The notes beneath the pieces are model-generated. The model was not told the origin of the DNA and ran no database searches. It saw nothing but the letters and a program-made list of their open reading frames with translations. DNA of 64,000 bases from Flavobacterium alkalisoli (GTDB lineage: Bacteria > Bacteroidota > Bacteroidia > Flavobacteriales > Flavobacteriaceae), in contig NZ_CP042831.1 in assembly GCF_008000935.1 (NCBI RefSeq), positions 1,736,001 to 1,800,000 on the forward strand. Reading direction: 5' to 3'. This document shows, piece after piece, positions 16,357 to 23,862 of this stretch. A program made the position numbers and the translations under genes. How positions within the stretch are numbered: the first letter of the stretch is position 1; each line of letters starts with the position of its first letter.

Positions 16357-17751
16357 TTATTTTACCTGTTGCTTAATCCAGGTCGATATTTCGTTTAAGG
16401 CAACCGGAGCAATAGTCTGTTCTATGGTTTCATATTCTGATACTTCTCCTGTTGTGCATTCCTGGAACAGGTGGTTTAGGTTAGGCAGTTCTTTGGTTGT
16501 AACCTTTTTGTTTCCGCCTTTAGTTGTTGCGTTTTTTATACCTGCAAGATCTTCCTGAGGAGGCACCTGAAGGTCTTTACTTCCGTTAATTGCCAGTACA
16601 GGGCATTGTACTTTTTCAAGATTTGAAGCAGGGTTGTATCTTATAAAATACAGGAACCACGGAGAGGTAAGCTCTGCAATCTGCATTTGTGAGTATTGGT
16701 CTATCTGTTCCTGAGGAATTCCTTTTTCAAGGAATAAAGGTTTCATCTCGGTATTGTAAATTTGAGATAGTCCTGATTTTATAGCATCCATGTCGGATTC
16801 CTTTAAAATCACATCATATAACTTTCTGTTTACAGAACCCAGTTTTTGAAGCTCTTCTTCGGGCATACCACCTGCCTTGTTTATAAGGTAGTTTTGCTTC
16901 ATTAAAATTTCATCGCCTGATATTCCGGGGCCTGCCATTAGGACAAGGAAAGCAACGCTGTTGTTTCTGGCTGCAACCATTGGGGCTATCATGCCACCTT
17001 CACTGTGGCCTATAAGTCCAATCTTGTTTTTGTTTATTTCGGGTCTTGACTTAAGATAGTTAAATGCGGCTTCGGCATCGGTAGAAAAATCGGCAGAAGT
17101 AGAGGTAGCAAAAACACCTTGCGATTCACCAACACCTCTGTCATCAAAACGAAGTACAGCAATGCCGTTTTTGGTTAAATAATCTGCAAGGACTAAAAAC
17201 GGTTTATGATCCAGTAGCTCAGAGTTTCTGTCCTGAGGGCCACTCCCGCTTATAAGTACTACAGCCGGGTAGTTGCCTTCTTTTTTAGGAAGTGTAAGCG
17301 TTCCGGCAAGGGTTATTCCTGCGTTTTCGTTTTTAAAAGTTACATCTTCTGTATAGTAACCATAGGGAGGTTGCGGCTCTTGTGGTCTTTTTGGTTTTTC
17401 TATTTTAATTTCATCTCTGCCTAAGTCAAGCGGAATTTCATATCCGTTTTGCTTATAGGTGCCTTTTATAATATTGTTTTCCCAAGTGCCTTTGTATTCC
17501 AGTTTTCCTGCAGGGATAGCAAAAGCGAGGGTATTGTTTTCAAAACTGATTGTTGTAACGGGAATCCCTTTTGCTCCCTGATCTGGGCTATCCATAGTAG
17601 CCGAATAGCCGGTTTCTGTTTTTGTAATATTAATAACAAGGCGAACTGTTGTGCCCGGTACTTTTAATAATCCGTTCCAAGTGCCTGTAATATCCTGAGC
17701 AAATAGTACAGAAGAAATGCATAGCGTGATGAGGGTAATAAGTTTTTTCAT
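16357..17751 (-). CDS. secreted alpha/beta hydrolase
   Basis: A 464-residue protein with a signal peptide (MKKLITLITLCISSVLFAQ). Residues 20-115 form a beta-rich domain (GTWNGLLKVPG, GTWENNIIKGTY), followed by an alpha/beta hydrolase domain. The nucleophile is the Ser of GHSEGG (near 248), the oxyanion region is LISGSGPQDRN (near 168), and the last His is in LNHLFQE (near 428). Related proteins are peptidases or esterases; the substrate is not evident. It starts 7 bp after the membrane protein gene, so it belongs to the DUF2089 operon. Confidence 0.88.
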   Translation of the reverse strand: MKKLITLITLCISSVLFAQDITGTWNGLLKVPGTTVRLVINITKTETGYSATMDSPDQGAKGIPVTTISFENNTLAFAIPAGKLEYKGTWENNIIKGTYKQNGYEIPLDLGRDEIKIEKPKRPQEPQPPYGYYTEDVTFKNENAGITLAGTLTLPKKEGNYPAVVLISGSGPQDRNSELLDHKPFLVLADYLTKNGIAVLRFDDRGVGESQGVFATSTSADFSTDAEAAFNYLKSRPEINKNKIGLIGHSEGGMIAPMVAARNNSVAFLVLMAGPGISGDEILMKQNYLINKAGGMPEEELQKLGSVNRKLYDVILKESDMDAIKSGLSQIYNTEMKPLFLEKGIPQEQIDQYSQMQIAELTSPWFLYFIRYNPASNLEKVQCPVLAINGSKDLQVPPQEDLAGIKNATTKGGNKKVTTKELPNLNHLFQECTTGEVSEYETIEQTIAPVALNEISTWIKQQVK

Positions 17752-17758
17752 AATGCTT

Positions 17759-18343
17759 TTAGTTAATAGTTGAAATCAATAGCGAGGAAACTATTTCTGC
17801 AATAATAATAGCCAGTATAAATGCGATAGTGTGTGTTATCTTTTTAGAATTACTGGCTGTTTTAAATCCGTTATACAGTAATGCGATATACCATACTAAT
17901 GCTCCAATCATTACAATAGCTGTAATTCCTATTGCAGTATAGTCTAAAGCTGTAAGGTTTAGCGATTGTGGGTCTTTAGGATCTATAGAAAGTAGTTTTT
18001 CATCAATTCCCGGAGAAATGAATTCCGGATTGAATATAGGTAAGAAACAATAGATTATTCTTGCTATAAGAACAGTATTAAGTATATCTATTATTCGGGT
18101 CTTCTTATTTACAATAAGGGCAGCTGCAAAAAGTAACAATGTCAGGGTAACTATATTGATAAGATTGTCTATAAAAGGAGCGTCAAACCTTACATTTTTT
18201 ACAATATGCATGTCAAGTATGCCGTCAAACCGTGCATTAAGGTAATAGGCAACTAACGAGCATACTGCTGCCATGGTAATACCTGTTACAAAAAGTTGCT
18301 TTTCGCTGTATTTCTCAAAGGGGTTAAATAGTGTTTTTTTCAT
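17759..18343 (-). CDS. Yip1-like multi-span membrane protein
   Basis: A 194-residue protein with about five hydrophobic segments and an N-terminal cytoplasmic FNPFEKYSEK motif. The shape fits the Yip1 family of small membrane proteins; no catalytic residues are visible. It lies between the DUF2089 regulator (5 bp upstream) and an alpha/beta hydrolase (7 bp downstream), so all three are one operon. Its job is unknown, possibly related to the envelope function of the hydrolase. Confidence 0.65.
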   Translation of the reverse strand: MKKTLFNPFEKYSEKQLFVTGITMAAVCSLVAYYLNARFDGILDMHIVKNVRFDAPFIDNLINIVTLTLLLFAAALIVNKKTRIIDILNTVLIARIIYCFLPIFNPEFISPGIDEKLLSIDPKDPQSLNLTALDYTAIGITAIVMIGALVWYIALLYNGFKTASNSKKITHTIAFILAIIIAEIVSSLLISTIN

Positions 18344-18348
18344 AGTGG

Positions 18349-18627
18349 TTATTCCTGGTTTTGCAGTTGTTTTATTTTACTGATAAGATCGTCAAGCCTG
18401 TTTCTTACCGTAGGGTAGCTTATTCCCATTTGTGAAGCCATTTCCTTAAGGCTGCCACTGGTTAAAAAGAACTGTAGTATAAAATCCTGTTCTTCCTGAC
18501 TAAGCCGCAGTAATACAGGTAAAGGAAAGTTGCCGCTAACAGTAGTGCTGCACGAGGGGCAGGCCAGTTGGGAAACATTTAGCGATGACGAACAGCTGGG
18601 GCATGTAATGGGCAGTTTAGGTGTCAT
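18349..18627 (-). CDS. DUF2089 family protein, likely transcriptional regulator
   Basis: A 92-residue protein with an N-terminal zinc ribbon (CPSC at about 9-12 and CPSC at about 23-26) and a helix-turn-helix in the C-terminal half (SLKEMASQMGISYPTVRNRLDDL). This fits the DUF2089 family, small cytoplasmic proteins presumed to bind DNA. It is the first gene of an operon with a Yip1-like membrane protein and an alpha/beta hydrolase. An inverted repeat begins 2 bp upstream of its start codon and a tandem repeat follows, which suggests self-regulation. Confidence 0.8.
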   Translation of the reverse strand: MTPKLPITCPSCSSSLNVSQLACPSCSTTVSGNFPLPVLLRLSQEEQDFILQFFLTSGSLKEMASQMGISYPTVRNRLDDLISKIKQLQNQE

Positions 18628-18628
18628 G

Positions 18629-18700
18629 TTAATATTGTTTACTTAATTGTAATACAATATTAATAAAATTAAACTAAAATTCAATAAAGTTAAACTAAAA
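18629..18700 (-). promoter_or_regulatory. dyad and 21-bp tandem repeat before the DUF2089 operon
   Basis: TTAATATTGT (18629-18638) and its exact complement ACAATATTAA (18654-18663) flank a 15-bp spacer that itself holds TTAC/GTAA. Next come two copies of AATAAARTTAAACTAAAA at 18662-18679 and 18683-18700, 21 bp apart and differing at one base. The position directly upstream of the start codon suggests an operator; no TAnnTTTG box is seen. Confidence 0.5.
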
Positions 18701-18726
18701 ATTATTTAAGGTTAGATTTTGGCTAT

Positions 18727-18752
18727 AAAAAAACTCCCATTAGGGAGTTGTA
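18727..18752 (-). terminator. terminator of the DUF2805 gene
   Basis: On the minus strand CAACTCCC-TAAT-GGGAGTT is followed by TTTTTTA. It lies just past the stop at 18759. Confidence 0.75.
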
Positions 18753-18758
18753 TAAGTT

Positions 18759-19034
18759 TTAAAATTTGTTCTTAAAGTAATACTTCGAATCCAAATCATC
18801 ATCTTCCAAATCACTGAAGTTTTGTGGCTTAAGCTTTGGTTTTTTAGCAGCTACTTTTTTCTTCCACAGTTCAAAGTTATCAGCCTGCAGTCTCTTTTTC
18901 ATAATTTCGGTTACTTCCTTCTCGGATAAGCCAAATTCTTTTTTAATCTCCTCGAAAGGCTTCCTTTCTTCCTGAGCCAAAGTTACTATTCTGTCTATAG
19001 CTTCTTTGCCAAGTTCGTGGTTACTCTTTTTCAT
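18759..19034 (-). CDS. DUF2805 / TIGR03643 family small protein
   Basis: A 91-residue basic, cytoplasmic protein. The first half (AIDRIVTLAQEERKPFEEIKK then FGLSEKEVTEIMKKRL) fits the TIGR03643 / DUF2805 family and looks like a helix-turn-helix; the C-terminal half is Lys-rich and then acidic. The function is unknown; nucleic acid binding is plausible from composition only. The 198 bp upstream are very AT-rich with no gene. Confidence 0.75.
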   Translation of the reverse strand: MKKSNHELGKEAIDRIVTLAQEERKPFEEIKKEFGLSEKEVTEIMKKRLQADNFELWKKKVAAKKPKLKPQNFSDLEDDDLDSKYYFKNKF

Positions 19035-19232
19035 CAGATGAAAACATTAATATCAAATAATAGTTTAAAGTTTAATCAATATTACTAAAAAAAATGTTTG
19101 ATTGTAAGGGTTAAGTAAATTTTTATATTTTTTTGAAAAGGATTCATTGTTAGAGGGTTAACGTTGCAGTTTTTTAAAAAAATATCAAATAAGGGTTAAA
19201 TTTTTTTAAAGAGATATTTTTTTGAGGCTAAT

Positions 19233-19586
19233 TTAAACATAGTAATAAGCCCAGTATAACAGTACAATTTGTAGCGGTAACCTTATTAACCTTACTGTTT
19301 TAGATAATCCTAACGAAACATTATCATTAAGGTACATATACATATTTGCAGGAAAGATGGCTATAAGTAATGCCATTATACCTAGTGCTGCATATGATGT
19401 TGTAGGAGGAAAACATAATAATACACCTAAAACTATTTCGGCAAGTCCGGCTAATACATTTAATGTTTTTGGAGCAGGAAAAAGCGGCGGTATAATTTTA
19501 GTGTACATTTTTGGTGCCCTAAAATGGTTAAGCCCTGCAAGGATATACAATGCAGCCATTACGTATAAATGCCAGGGTAAATTCAT
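19233..19586 (-). CDS. DoxX family membrane protein
   Basis: A 117-residue integral membrane protein with four hydrophobic helices, fitting the DoxX/DoxD-like family (YILAGLNHFRAPKMYTKIIPP at the first helix end, LNVLAGLAEIVLGVLLCFP at the second). The family is linked to thiosulfate:quinone oxidoreductase or oxidative stress in some bacteria, but members like this have no proven role. The ATG at 19586 is chosen; an in-frame TTG at 19607 would overlap the upstream gene by 3 bp. It follows the EamA transporter in a two-gene operon. Confidence 0.8.
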   Translation of the reverse strand: MNLPWHLYVMAALYILAGLNHFRAPKMYTKIIPPLFPAPKTLNVLAGLAEIVLGVLLCFPPTTSYAALGIMALLIAIFPANMYMYLNDNVSLGLSKTVRLIRLPLQIVLLYWAYYYV

Positions 19587-19603
19587 AACTGTTTGATTTA
19601 ATA

Positions 19604-20515
19604 TCAAATATACTCATATTTGCCGGATTTGTTCCGGTTGCCAATATTCATTATTACAACGGCAGCAATTATAAGGGCTATGCCGGTCCATTGTACAGCA
19701 GTTACTTTTTCATGCAGGAGTACAAAAGCCATAGTTACTGACACCGGAAGTTCCAACGAAGAAACTATACTACCCAGCCCAATACCGGTTAAAGGGAAAC
19801 CTGTGTTTAATAACAGTGGCGGGATAATTGTACCGAATAAAGCCAGAACCAACCCATATTTAATAAAGATGTCTATGTTATAATTTCCTGTCCAGGTAAA
19901 TGCGGTATAAGTAAGCACTATTACTGCGCCACCATATAAAAAGTAAAGGCTTCTTTTTGAAGAGGAGAGATGCACTGCTATTCTATTAGAAGCAAACATT
20001 GTTGCCGTAAAGGCAGCTGCCGCAAGCAGACCTAATACAATACCCCGCCAGTCGGGGATCTCGTTTGTGTTGAGCAAATTAGTTGCCATAGCTGTGCCTA
20101 TAAGGACAATGATAACGGCTACTATCTTTCTGGCAGAAGGCAGGGTTTTGGTAAGAAGGGATTCCAGTACTACGCCCATCCATACGGTTTGCATAAGTAA
20201 CACAATTCCCATAGAAACAGGTATGTATATTACCGACAGGTAATAAAATACACTTGTAAATCCTGTTGATGTACCGGCTATTATAAGATGAAGTTTGTCT
20301 TTGTTTGTAGCTTTTACTTGTGTGTCCCCGTTTCTTTTCTTCTGAAAATAGTTAATAAGAAACATGCCAACTATGCCTAAAAGTATTTGGGATGAGGTTA
20401 CTTCGGCAGTGGTATAACCTTCTTTATAGGAAAGCTTTACCATAGTGGCCAGCATACCGTAGCTCGTAGCACCCAAGCCAACTAAAAAAACGCCTTTTAA
20501 TATATTCTTGCCCAT
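19604..20515 (-). CDS. DMT superfamily (EamA) transporter
   Basis: A 303-residue inner-membrane protein with ten predicted helices arranged as two EamA repeats of about 140 residues. It belongs to the drug/metabolite transporter superfamily, whose members export amino acids, nucleosides or other metabolites; the substrate cannot be read here. The C-terminus ends in a short charged tail (GNRNKSGKYEYI). It is first in a pair with the DoxX gene. Confidence 0.88.
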   Translation of the reverse strand: MGKNILKGVFLVGLGATSYGMLATMVKLSYKEGYTTAEVTSSQILLGIVGMFLINYFQKKRNGDTQVKATNKDKLHLIIAGTSTGFTSVFYYLSVIYIPVSMGIVLLMQTVWMGVVLESLLTKTLPSARKIVAVIIVLIGTAMATNLLNTNEIPDWRGIVLGLLAAAAFTATMFASNRIAVHLSSSKRSLYFLYGGAVIVLTYTAFTWTGNYNIDIFIKYGLVLALFGTIIPPLLLNTGFPLTGIGLGSIVSSLELPVSVTMAFVLLHEKVTAVQWTGIALIIAAVVIMNIGNRNKSGKYEYI

Positions 20516-20553
20516 TTGTTTTATTGCAGGTTAAAGGTAGGAATCATTTACGG

Positions 20554-20561
20554 TATATTTG
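20554..20561 (+). promoter_or_regulatory. possible -7 box for the 134-residue membrane protein gene
   Basis: TATATTTG matches TAnnTTTG on the plus strand in the gap between two divergent genes. It would give a leader of about 110 nt. Confidence 0.3.
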
Positions 20562-20676
20562 TACGTCTTAACATTACTTTTTCCATAGCTTTTAATGATA
20601 AAATCGAAATACACCTCAAAAAGTGATTATTGGTACAGTACCATTGTAGGTAGCGTGTTTACACTAATTCCTATAT

Positions 20677-21081
20677 ATGGAGCAGGTTATTTATTTTTTA
20701 CTTAAAACGGAGATGATAGAGTTTTGGCCATTATGGCTGGTGGCAACCATACTTATTATAGCCTTTTTATTATGGCAGGACAACACTTGGCGAAAAGTGG
20801 TTACTGGTAAATCTAAAGCAGTTAATTTTGATATTGTAAAAACCGCTTTGCAAAATTTAGGTTGGGAAGAAAAAGGTTTTACGTCTAAAATAGAGCTTAC
20901 TTATAATAAATATATTCTGAAATTTCTTGAGATCAATATTGAACCTCATTCCCAAATAATACTATATCATTTTAGGTATGCAACTTCCAATAGTGCCAGG
21001 TTACTTTTTATTTTCGGGATATGTTCTTTTTGCGAGTGGCGCTTTAAACGGGCTTTAGAAAAAGAAATATTAAAAAGATAA
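20677..21081 (+). CDS. hypothetical membrane protein
   Basis: A 134-residue protein with an N-terminal membrane helix (about 17-33, WPLWLVATILIIAFLLW) and a second, weaker hydrophobic stretch near 107-118. The middle is a small soluble domain (AVNFDIVKTALQNLGWEEK onwards). No family is recognised. It ends 62 bp before an L,D-transpeptidase gene on the same strand. Confidence 0.65.
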   Translation: MEQVIYFLLKTEMIEFWPLWLVATILIIAFLLWQDNTWRKVVTGKSKAVNFDIVKTALQNLGWEEKGFTSKIELTYNKYILKFLEINIEPHSQIILYHFRYATSNSARLLFIFGICSFCEWRFKRALEKEILKR

Positions 21082-21110
21082 ATAGCTTAAATAATAAATC
21101 AACTAAAAAT

Positions 21111-21143
21111 ATAGTTATAGGTAATAACCTACATCTTAACTAT
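21111..21143 (+). promoter_or_regulatory. inverted repeat ending at the L,D-transpeptidase start codon
   Basis: ATAGTTA (21111-21117) pairs with TAACTAT (21137-21143), and inside it AGGT pairs with ACCT. The right arm ends at the base before ATG at 21144. It may be an RNA hairpin hiding the start or a DNA operator. Confidence 0.4.
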
Positions 21144-21749
21144 ATGACTGCCAAATTATACCTGTTATTTTTTCTTTCTGTTTTTAGTTGTTCAGGAACT
21201 AAAAAAGAAGAGCCTAAAGAAACTGAAAAAGACTATTCTGCCATACATGCCGAAGCACTTACCTTTTGTAAAGAAAAAGGTTTTAGCGAAGATTACTATT
21301 TCTTAGTAGATATGAGTGTGCACTCTGGTAAGAACCGCTTTTTTGTATATAGTTTTAAAGATACTATTGTAACCGACAAGAATCTGGTTACACATGGCAG
21401 CTGCGATAAGTTTGATGATAACCCGTATAAATACCAAACAGCCAAATTCAGTAACAGGGCCGATAGCCATTGTTCTTCTAAAGGGAAATACAAAGTTGGT
21501 AAACGCGACTACAGTTCCTGGGGTATAAACGTAAAATACTGGCTGCACGGACTGGAAGAAAGCAATAACAATGCAGTAGACAGGGTAGTGGTATTACACT
21601 CTTGGGATGCCGTGTCAAACAGGGAAATCCATCCGCAATATAGTCCGCTTAGTTGGGGCTGCCCTGCGGTGTCAGATATTTTTATGAAGAAACTGGACGA
21701 AAAACTGAAACAGACAACCAAGCCTGTTTTGTTATGGATTGTAGAATAA
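21144..21749 (+). CDS. L,D-transpeptidase catalytic domain lipoprotein (YkuD_2 type)
   Basis: A 201-residue protein with a lipoprotein signal (LYLLFFLSVFSC, Cys near 17), so it sits on a membrane facing the periplasm. The domain fits the murein L,D-transpeptidase-like family (YkuD_2): THGSC near 82, FSNRADSHCSSKGKY near 98, the catalytic His in VVLHSWDAV, and the catalytic Cys in the final SWGCPAVSD. Such enzymes cross-link or anchor to peptidoglycan. It is one of two L,D-transpeptidase-type genes in this window; the other is at 30344. Confidence 0.85.
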   Translation: MTAKLYLLFFLSVFSCSGTKKEEPKETEKDYSAIHAEALTFCKEKGFSEDYYFLVDMSVHSGKNRFFVYSFKDTIVTDKNLVTHGSCDKFDDNPYKYQTAKFSNRADSHCSSKGKYKVGKRDYSSWGINVKYWLHGLEESNNNAVDRVVVLHSWDAVSNREIHPQYSPLSWGCPAVSDIFMKKLDEKLKQTTKPVLLWIVE

Positions 21750-21822
21750 AGATTATTTGTTTATTCGATGATTTGTTGATTTACCCCAAATAACCTAATA
21801 ATCTAATAACCAAATCCACAGA

Positions 21823-22227
21823 TTATCCTTTCTTCGCTTTTTCAATTAAATCGCTAAGGTGTACCCTTAATGCTTTTACCGATATGCTTATTTCCCAAAA
21901 GGAAACAGCAAGTGATGCTAACAGCAGCAGCAGGCTTAACCCGAAAATATAAGTGCCCCAAATGTTACTGCCTACAAATAATAATGCCATTGCAAATACC
22001 GAAAAGAACAGACTTAATACTCCGTACATCTGCATGTGGCGTATTAAGGTCAGTCTTTTGTTGAGGTTTTGTATTTCCAGTAATATACTTTTTGTTTCGT
22101 TTTCGTCGTAGTTTTTCTTTAACCCGCGAACTATAGTAGCAATGGTAAGGAATCTGTTTGTGTAAGCAAGCAGGATTAATGATGTTGCCGAAAATAAAAG
22201 AGCCGGGGTTTCAAGGGAAAGATTCAT
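21823..22227 (-). CDS. DUF2721 family membrane protein
   Basis: A 134-residue protein with three membrane helices (about 7-25, 70-88, 92-112) and a charged cytoplasmic loop (LTIATIVRGLKKNYDENETK), which fits DUF2721. Function unknown. It stands alone; the upstream gap holds the remnant described at 22293. Confidence 0.75.
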   Translation of the reverse strand: MNLSLETPALLFSATSLILLAYTNRFLTIATIVRGLKKNYDENETKSILLEIQNLNKRLTLIRHMQMYGVLSLFFSVFAMALLFVGSNIWGTYIFGLSLLLLLASLAVSFWEISISVKALRVHLSDLIEKAKKG

Positions 22228-22292
22228 AAATCAGGGTTTGTTAAATGGTGTTATAAAGATACTGCTTTTTAATTTTTTATGAATCATTTTAA

Positions 22293-22391
22293 CCATCCCT
22301 AGTGCCTTTCCCGTTAACCCAAAAGTTTAAGAAAGAGATTAATGCCTCGTTTGAAGAAACCATGAGAAAGGCTGCTGCTTTTTTAGGGTGA
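22293..22391 (+). pseudogene. possible C-terminal remnant of a lost gene
   Basis: A 32-codon open stretch with no start codon (KFKKEINASFEETMRKAAA, then FLG and TGA) reads like the end of a real protein: an amphipathic helix and a clean stop abutting the next gene. A one-base shift near 22319 would join it to an in-phase upstream stretch (SAFPVNPK). The family is not identified. Confidence 0.3.
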
Positions 22392-23066
22392 TTATGATTT
22401 GAAATTTTTATAGTTCTCATTCCAGTATTTTTCGATGAATTCCCATTTGTCTCCATAGTACCCAGAGTCCCGTGGTATGTATTGTATTAGTGTTTGTATA
22501 GAATCTTTTTTGGTTTTATAAATATATATACCGTTTTTTATTTCATCATCATCACGTTCGCATCCTATTCCTGTAATGTTACCTATTTTGTGAATCTCAA
22601 ATTCTTTTATATAATATAAGTCGCTATCCCAATTAAGGTCTGCGCACCCCCTTCTGTTGTAGCTGTAATATAAATCTGAACCTTTTATCTTAACTGATTC
22701 AGGATGTGAGTCGGAATTTTTTACAAGCCTGAAAAGGTTGTGAGATTTGTCAAATAGATATATTTTTTCCAGAGGATAGTTGGACATATAATAGAAAATA
22801 ATGTCTTTATATCCGTCTTCGTTAAAATCTTTTACTTCATAACTATTAACCCATTCAGGATGTTTATAGATAGTGTCGTTATCCTTCAAAATAAATATGT
22901 TAGCATTAATGCCCATGCATATTTTGAAAACATGATTATTGTTTAGGATTGTGTCACAGTTTATTTTTTCATCATCTTCGGAAGAAGATAAAGAGTTAAA
23001 TATAACAGACTTATTATTGCAGGAAAAAAAGGAAACAATACACAGCAGGAGTAAGGTTTTTTTCAT
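22392..23066 (-). CDS. lipoprotein with FG-GAP-like motif
   Basis: A 224-residue protein. The ATG at 23066 is chosen because it begins a lipoprotein signal (MKKTLLLLCIVSFFSC, Cys at 16); the longer frame would overlap the upstream gene's 3' end and terminator. Around residue 80 a DFNEDGYKDI motif resembles the calcium-binding loop of FG-GAP/VCBS repeats. The rest is beta-rich with two Cys near the end (RRGC, GIGC). No known family is assigned. It lies downstream of another secreted protein gene, with a terminator between them. Confidence 0.65.
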   Translation of the reverse strand: MKKTLLLLCIVSFFSCNNKSVIFNSLSSSEDDEKINCDTILNNNHVFKICMGINANIFILKDNDTIYKHPEWVNSYEVKDFNEDGYKDIIFYYMSNYPLEKIYLFDKSHNLFRLVKNSDSHPESVKIKGSDLYYSYNRRGCADLNWDSDLYYIKEFEIHKIGNITGIGCERDDDEIKNGIYIYKTKKDSIQTLIQYIPRDSGYYGDKWEFIEKYWNENYKNFKS

Positions 23067-23090
23067 GGAAGTCTTTTTCCAAAAATAAAC

Positions 23091-23122
23091 AAAAAAGCCT
23101 GCAACTTTCGCTACAGGCTTTT
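23091..23122 (-). terminator. terminator between two minus-strand secreted protein genes
   Basis: On the minus strand AAGCCTG ... CAGGCTT is followed by TTTTTG. It overlaps the tail region just past the stop at 23126. Confidence 0.7.
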
Positions 23123-23125
23123 CAT

Positions 23126-23719
23126 TTATTTTTTCTTCTTCTTTTTCTTTGGTTTGCATGTTTTGCAAAAATCAGCGAGTTCATTAATTTCTTTCAGTAC
23201 CTCTTCGTGTAGCCTTTTAAGTTCTTCACTTTTTTGGCCTAGGTCGGTTGCTTTTCCTGCTTTGGCAGTTCTGTCGTTATATTCCCGTCTTATATTGTCA
23301 AATAATGGTTGTACATAACTAATGTCTGAAAAAGTACCTTTTTCCTCATAAAGCATTTTCCTGAATTTTCGGGCATACAGTTCGCAGGCGTCAAATTCAT
23401 ATTGGGCAAAATCTACCATTTTTAACGCTGTTTCCTCATTAGGTGCGATAATTATAGCCGATTCAGGGAAAAACCTGTTGCTTACTTTAGAATTAAAGTT
23501 TTTGGTAAGCATAAACTCTATATTGGTCATTTGTACGCCATAATCTAAACTGGCAGAACTGTAAACACTATAAAGGTTTGTTTCTCCTATTTGTGTGCTT
23601 TCTGATTTAAAATCAGCCAACGTTAATTTATACTCCGGGTTCCAGTCTACAACATTAAAATCCTGTGCGGTAAGTATGCTGCATATAAAAAACAGAGCGA
23701 GTGTAATGCGTGTTTTCAT
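23126..23719 (-). CDS. secreted hypothetical protein with poly-Lys tail
   Basis: A 197-residue protein with a signal peptide (MKTRITLALFFICSILTAQ). The middle contains a conserved-looking FNVVDWNPEYKLTLADFKS segment resembling the start of DUF922-like periplasmic proteins, followed by a long helical part (FDACELYARKFRKMLYEEKG). It ends CKTC-KP plus seven Lys, an unusual tail encoded by A-rich DNA. Function unknown. Confidence 0.65.
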   Translation of the reverse strand: MKTRITLALFFICSILTAQDFNVVDWNPEYKLTLADFKSESTQIGETNLYSVYSSASLDYGVQMTNIEFMLTKNFNSKVSNRFFPESAIIIAPNEETALKMVDFAQYEFDACELYARKFRKMLYEEKGTFSDISYVQPLFDNIRREYNDRTAKAGKATDLGQKSEELKRLHEEVLKEINELADFCKTCKPKKKKKKK

Positions 23720-23772
23720 AGATTTTTAAAATTTTTTGCAAAACTAAGTAATTAAGCAGATTATAAAAACAT

Positions 23773-23802
23773 AAAAAAAACCTGTGGCTCTCACCACAGG
23801 TC
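23773..23802 (-). terminator. terminator of htpG
   Basis: On the minus strand ACCTGTGG-TGAGAG-CCACAGGT is followed by eight T. It lies about 60 bp past the htpG stop, beyond the element at 23820. Confidence 0.85.
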
Positions 23803-23819
23803 TGTTATAATTATTTTGA

Positions 23820-23858
23820 AGTGAGATTTCTCGACTTCACGATGTTTCGCTCGAAATG
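23820..23858. repeat. possible intergenic repeat copy (ATTTCTCGA ... CGCTCGAAAT)
   Basis: The stretch contains ATTTCTCGACTTCAC and TTTCGCTCGAAAT, which form an imperfect hairpin (ATTTC with GAAAT). From memory, similar ATTTCTCGACT-CGCTCGAAAT segments recur between genes in many flavobacteria. Only this copy is in the window, so repeat status is inferred. Confidence 0.35.
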
Positions 23859-23862
23859 GAAA

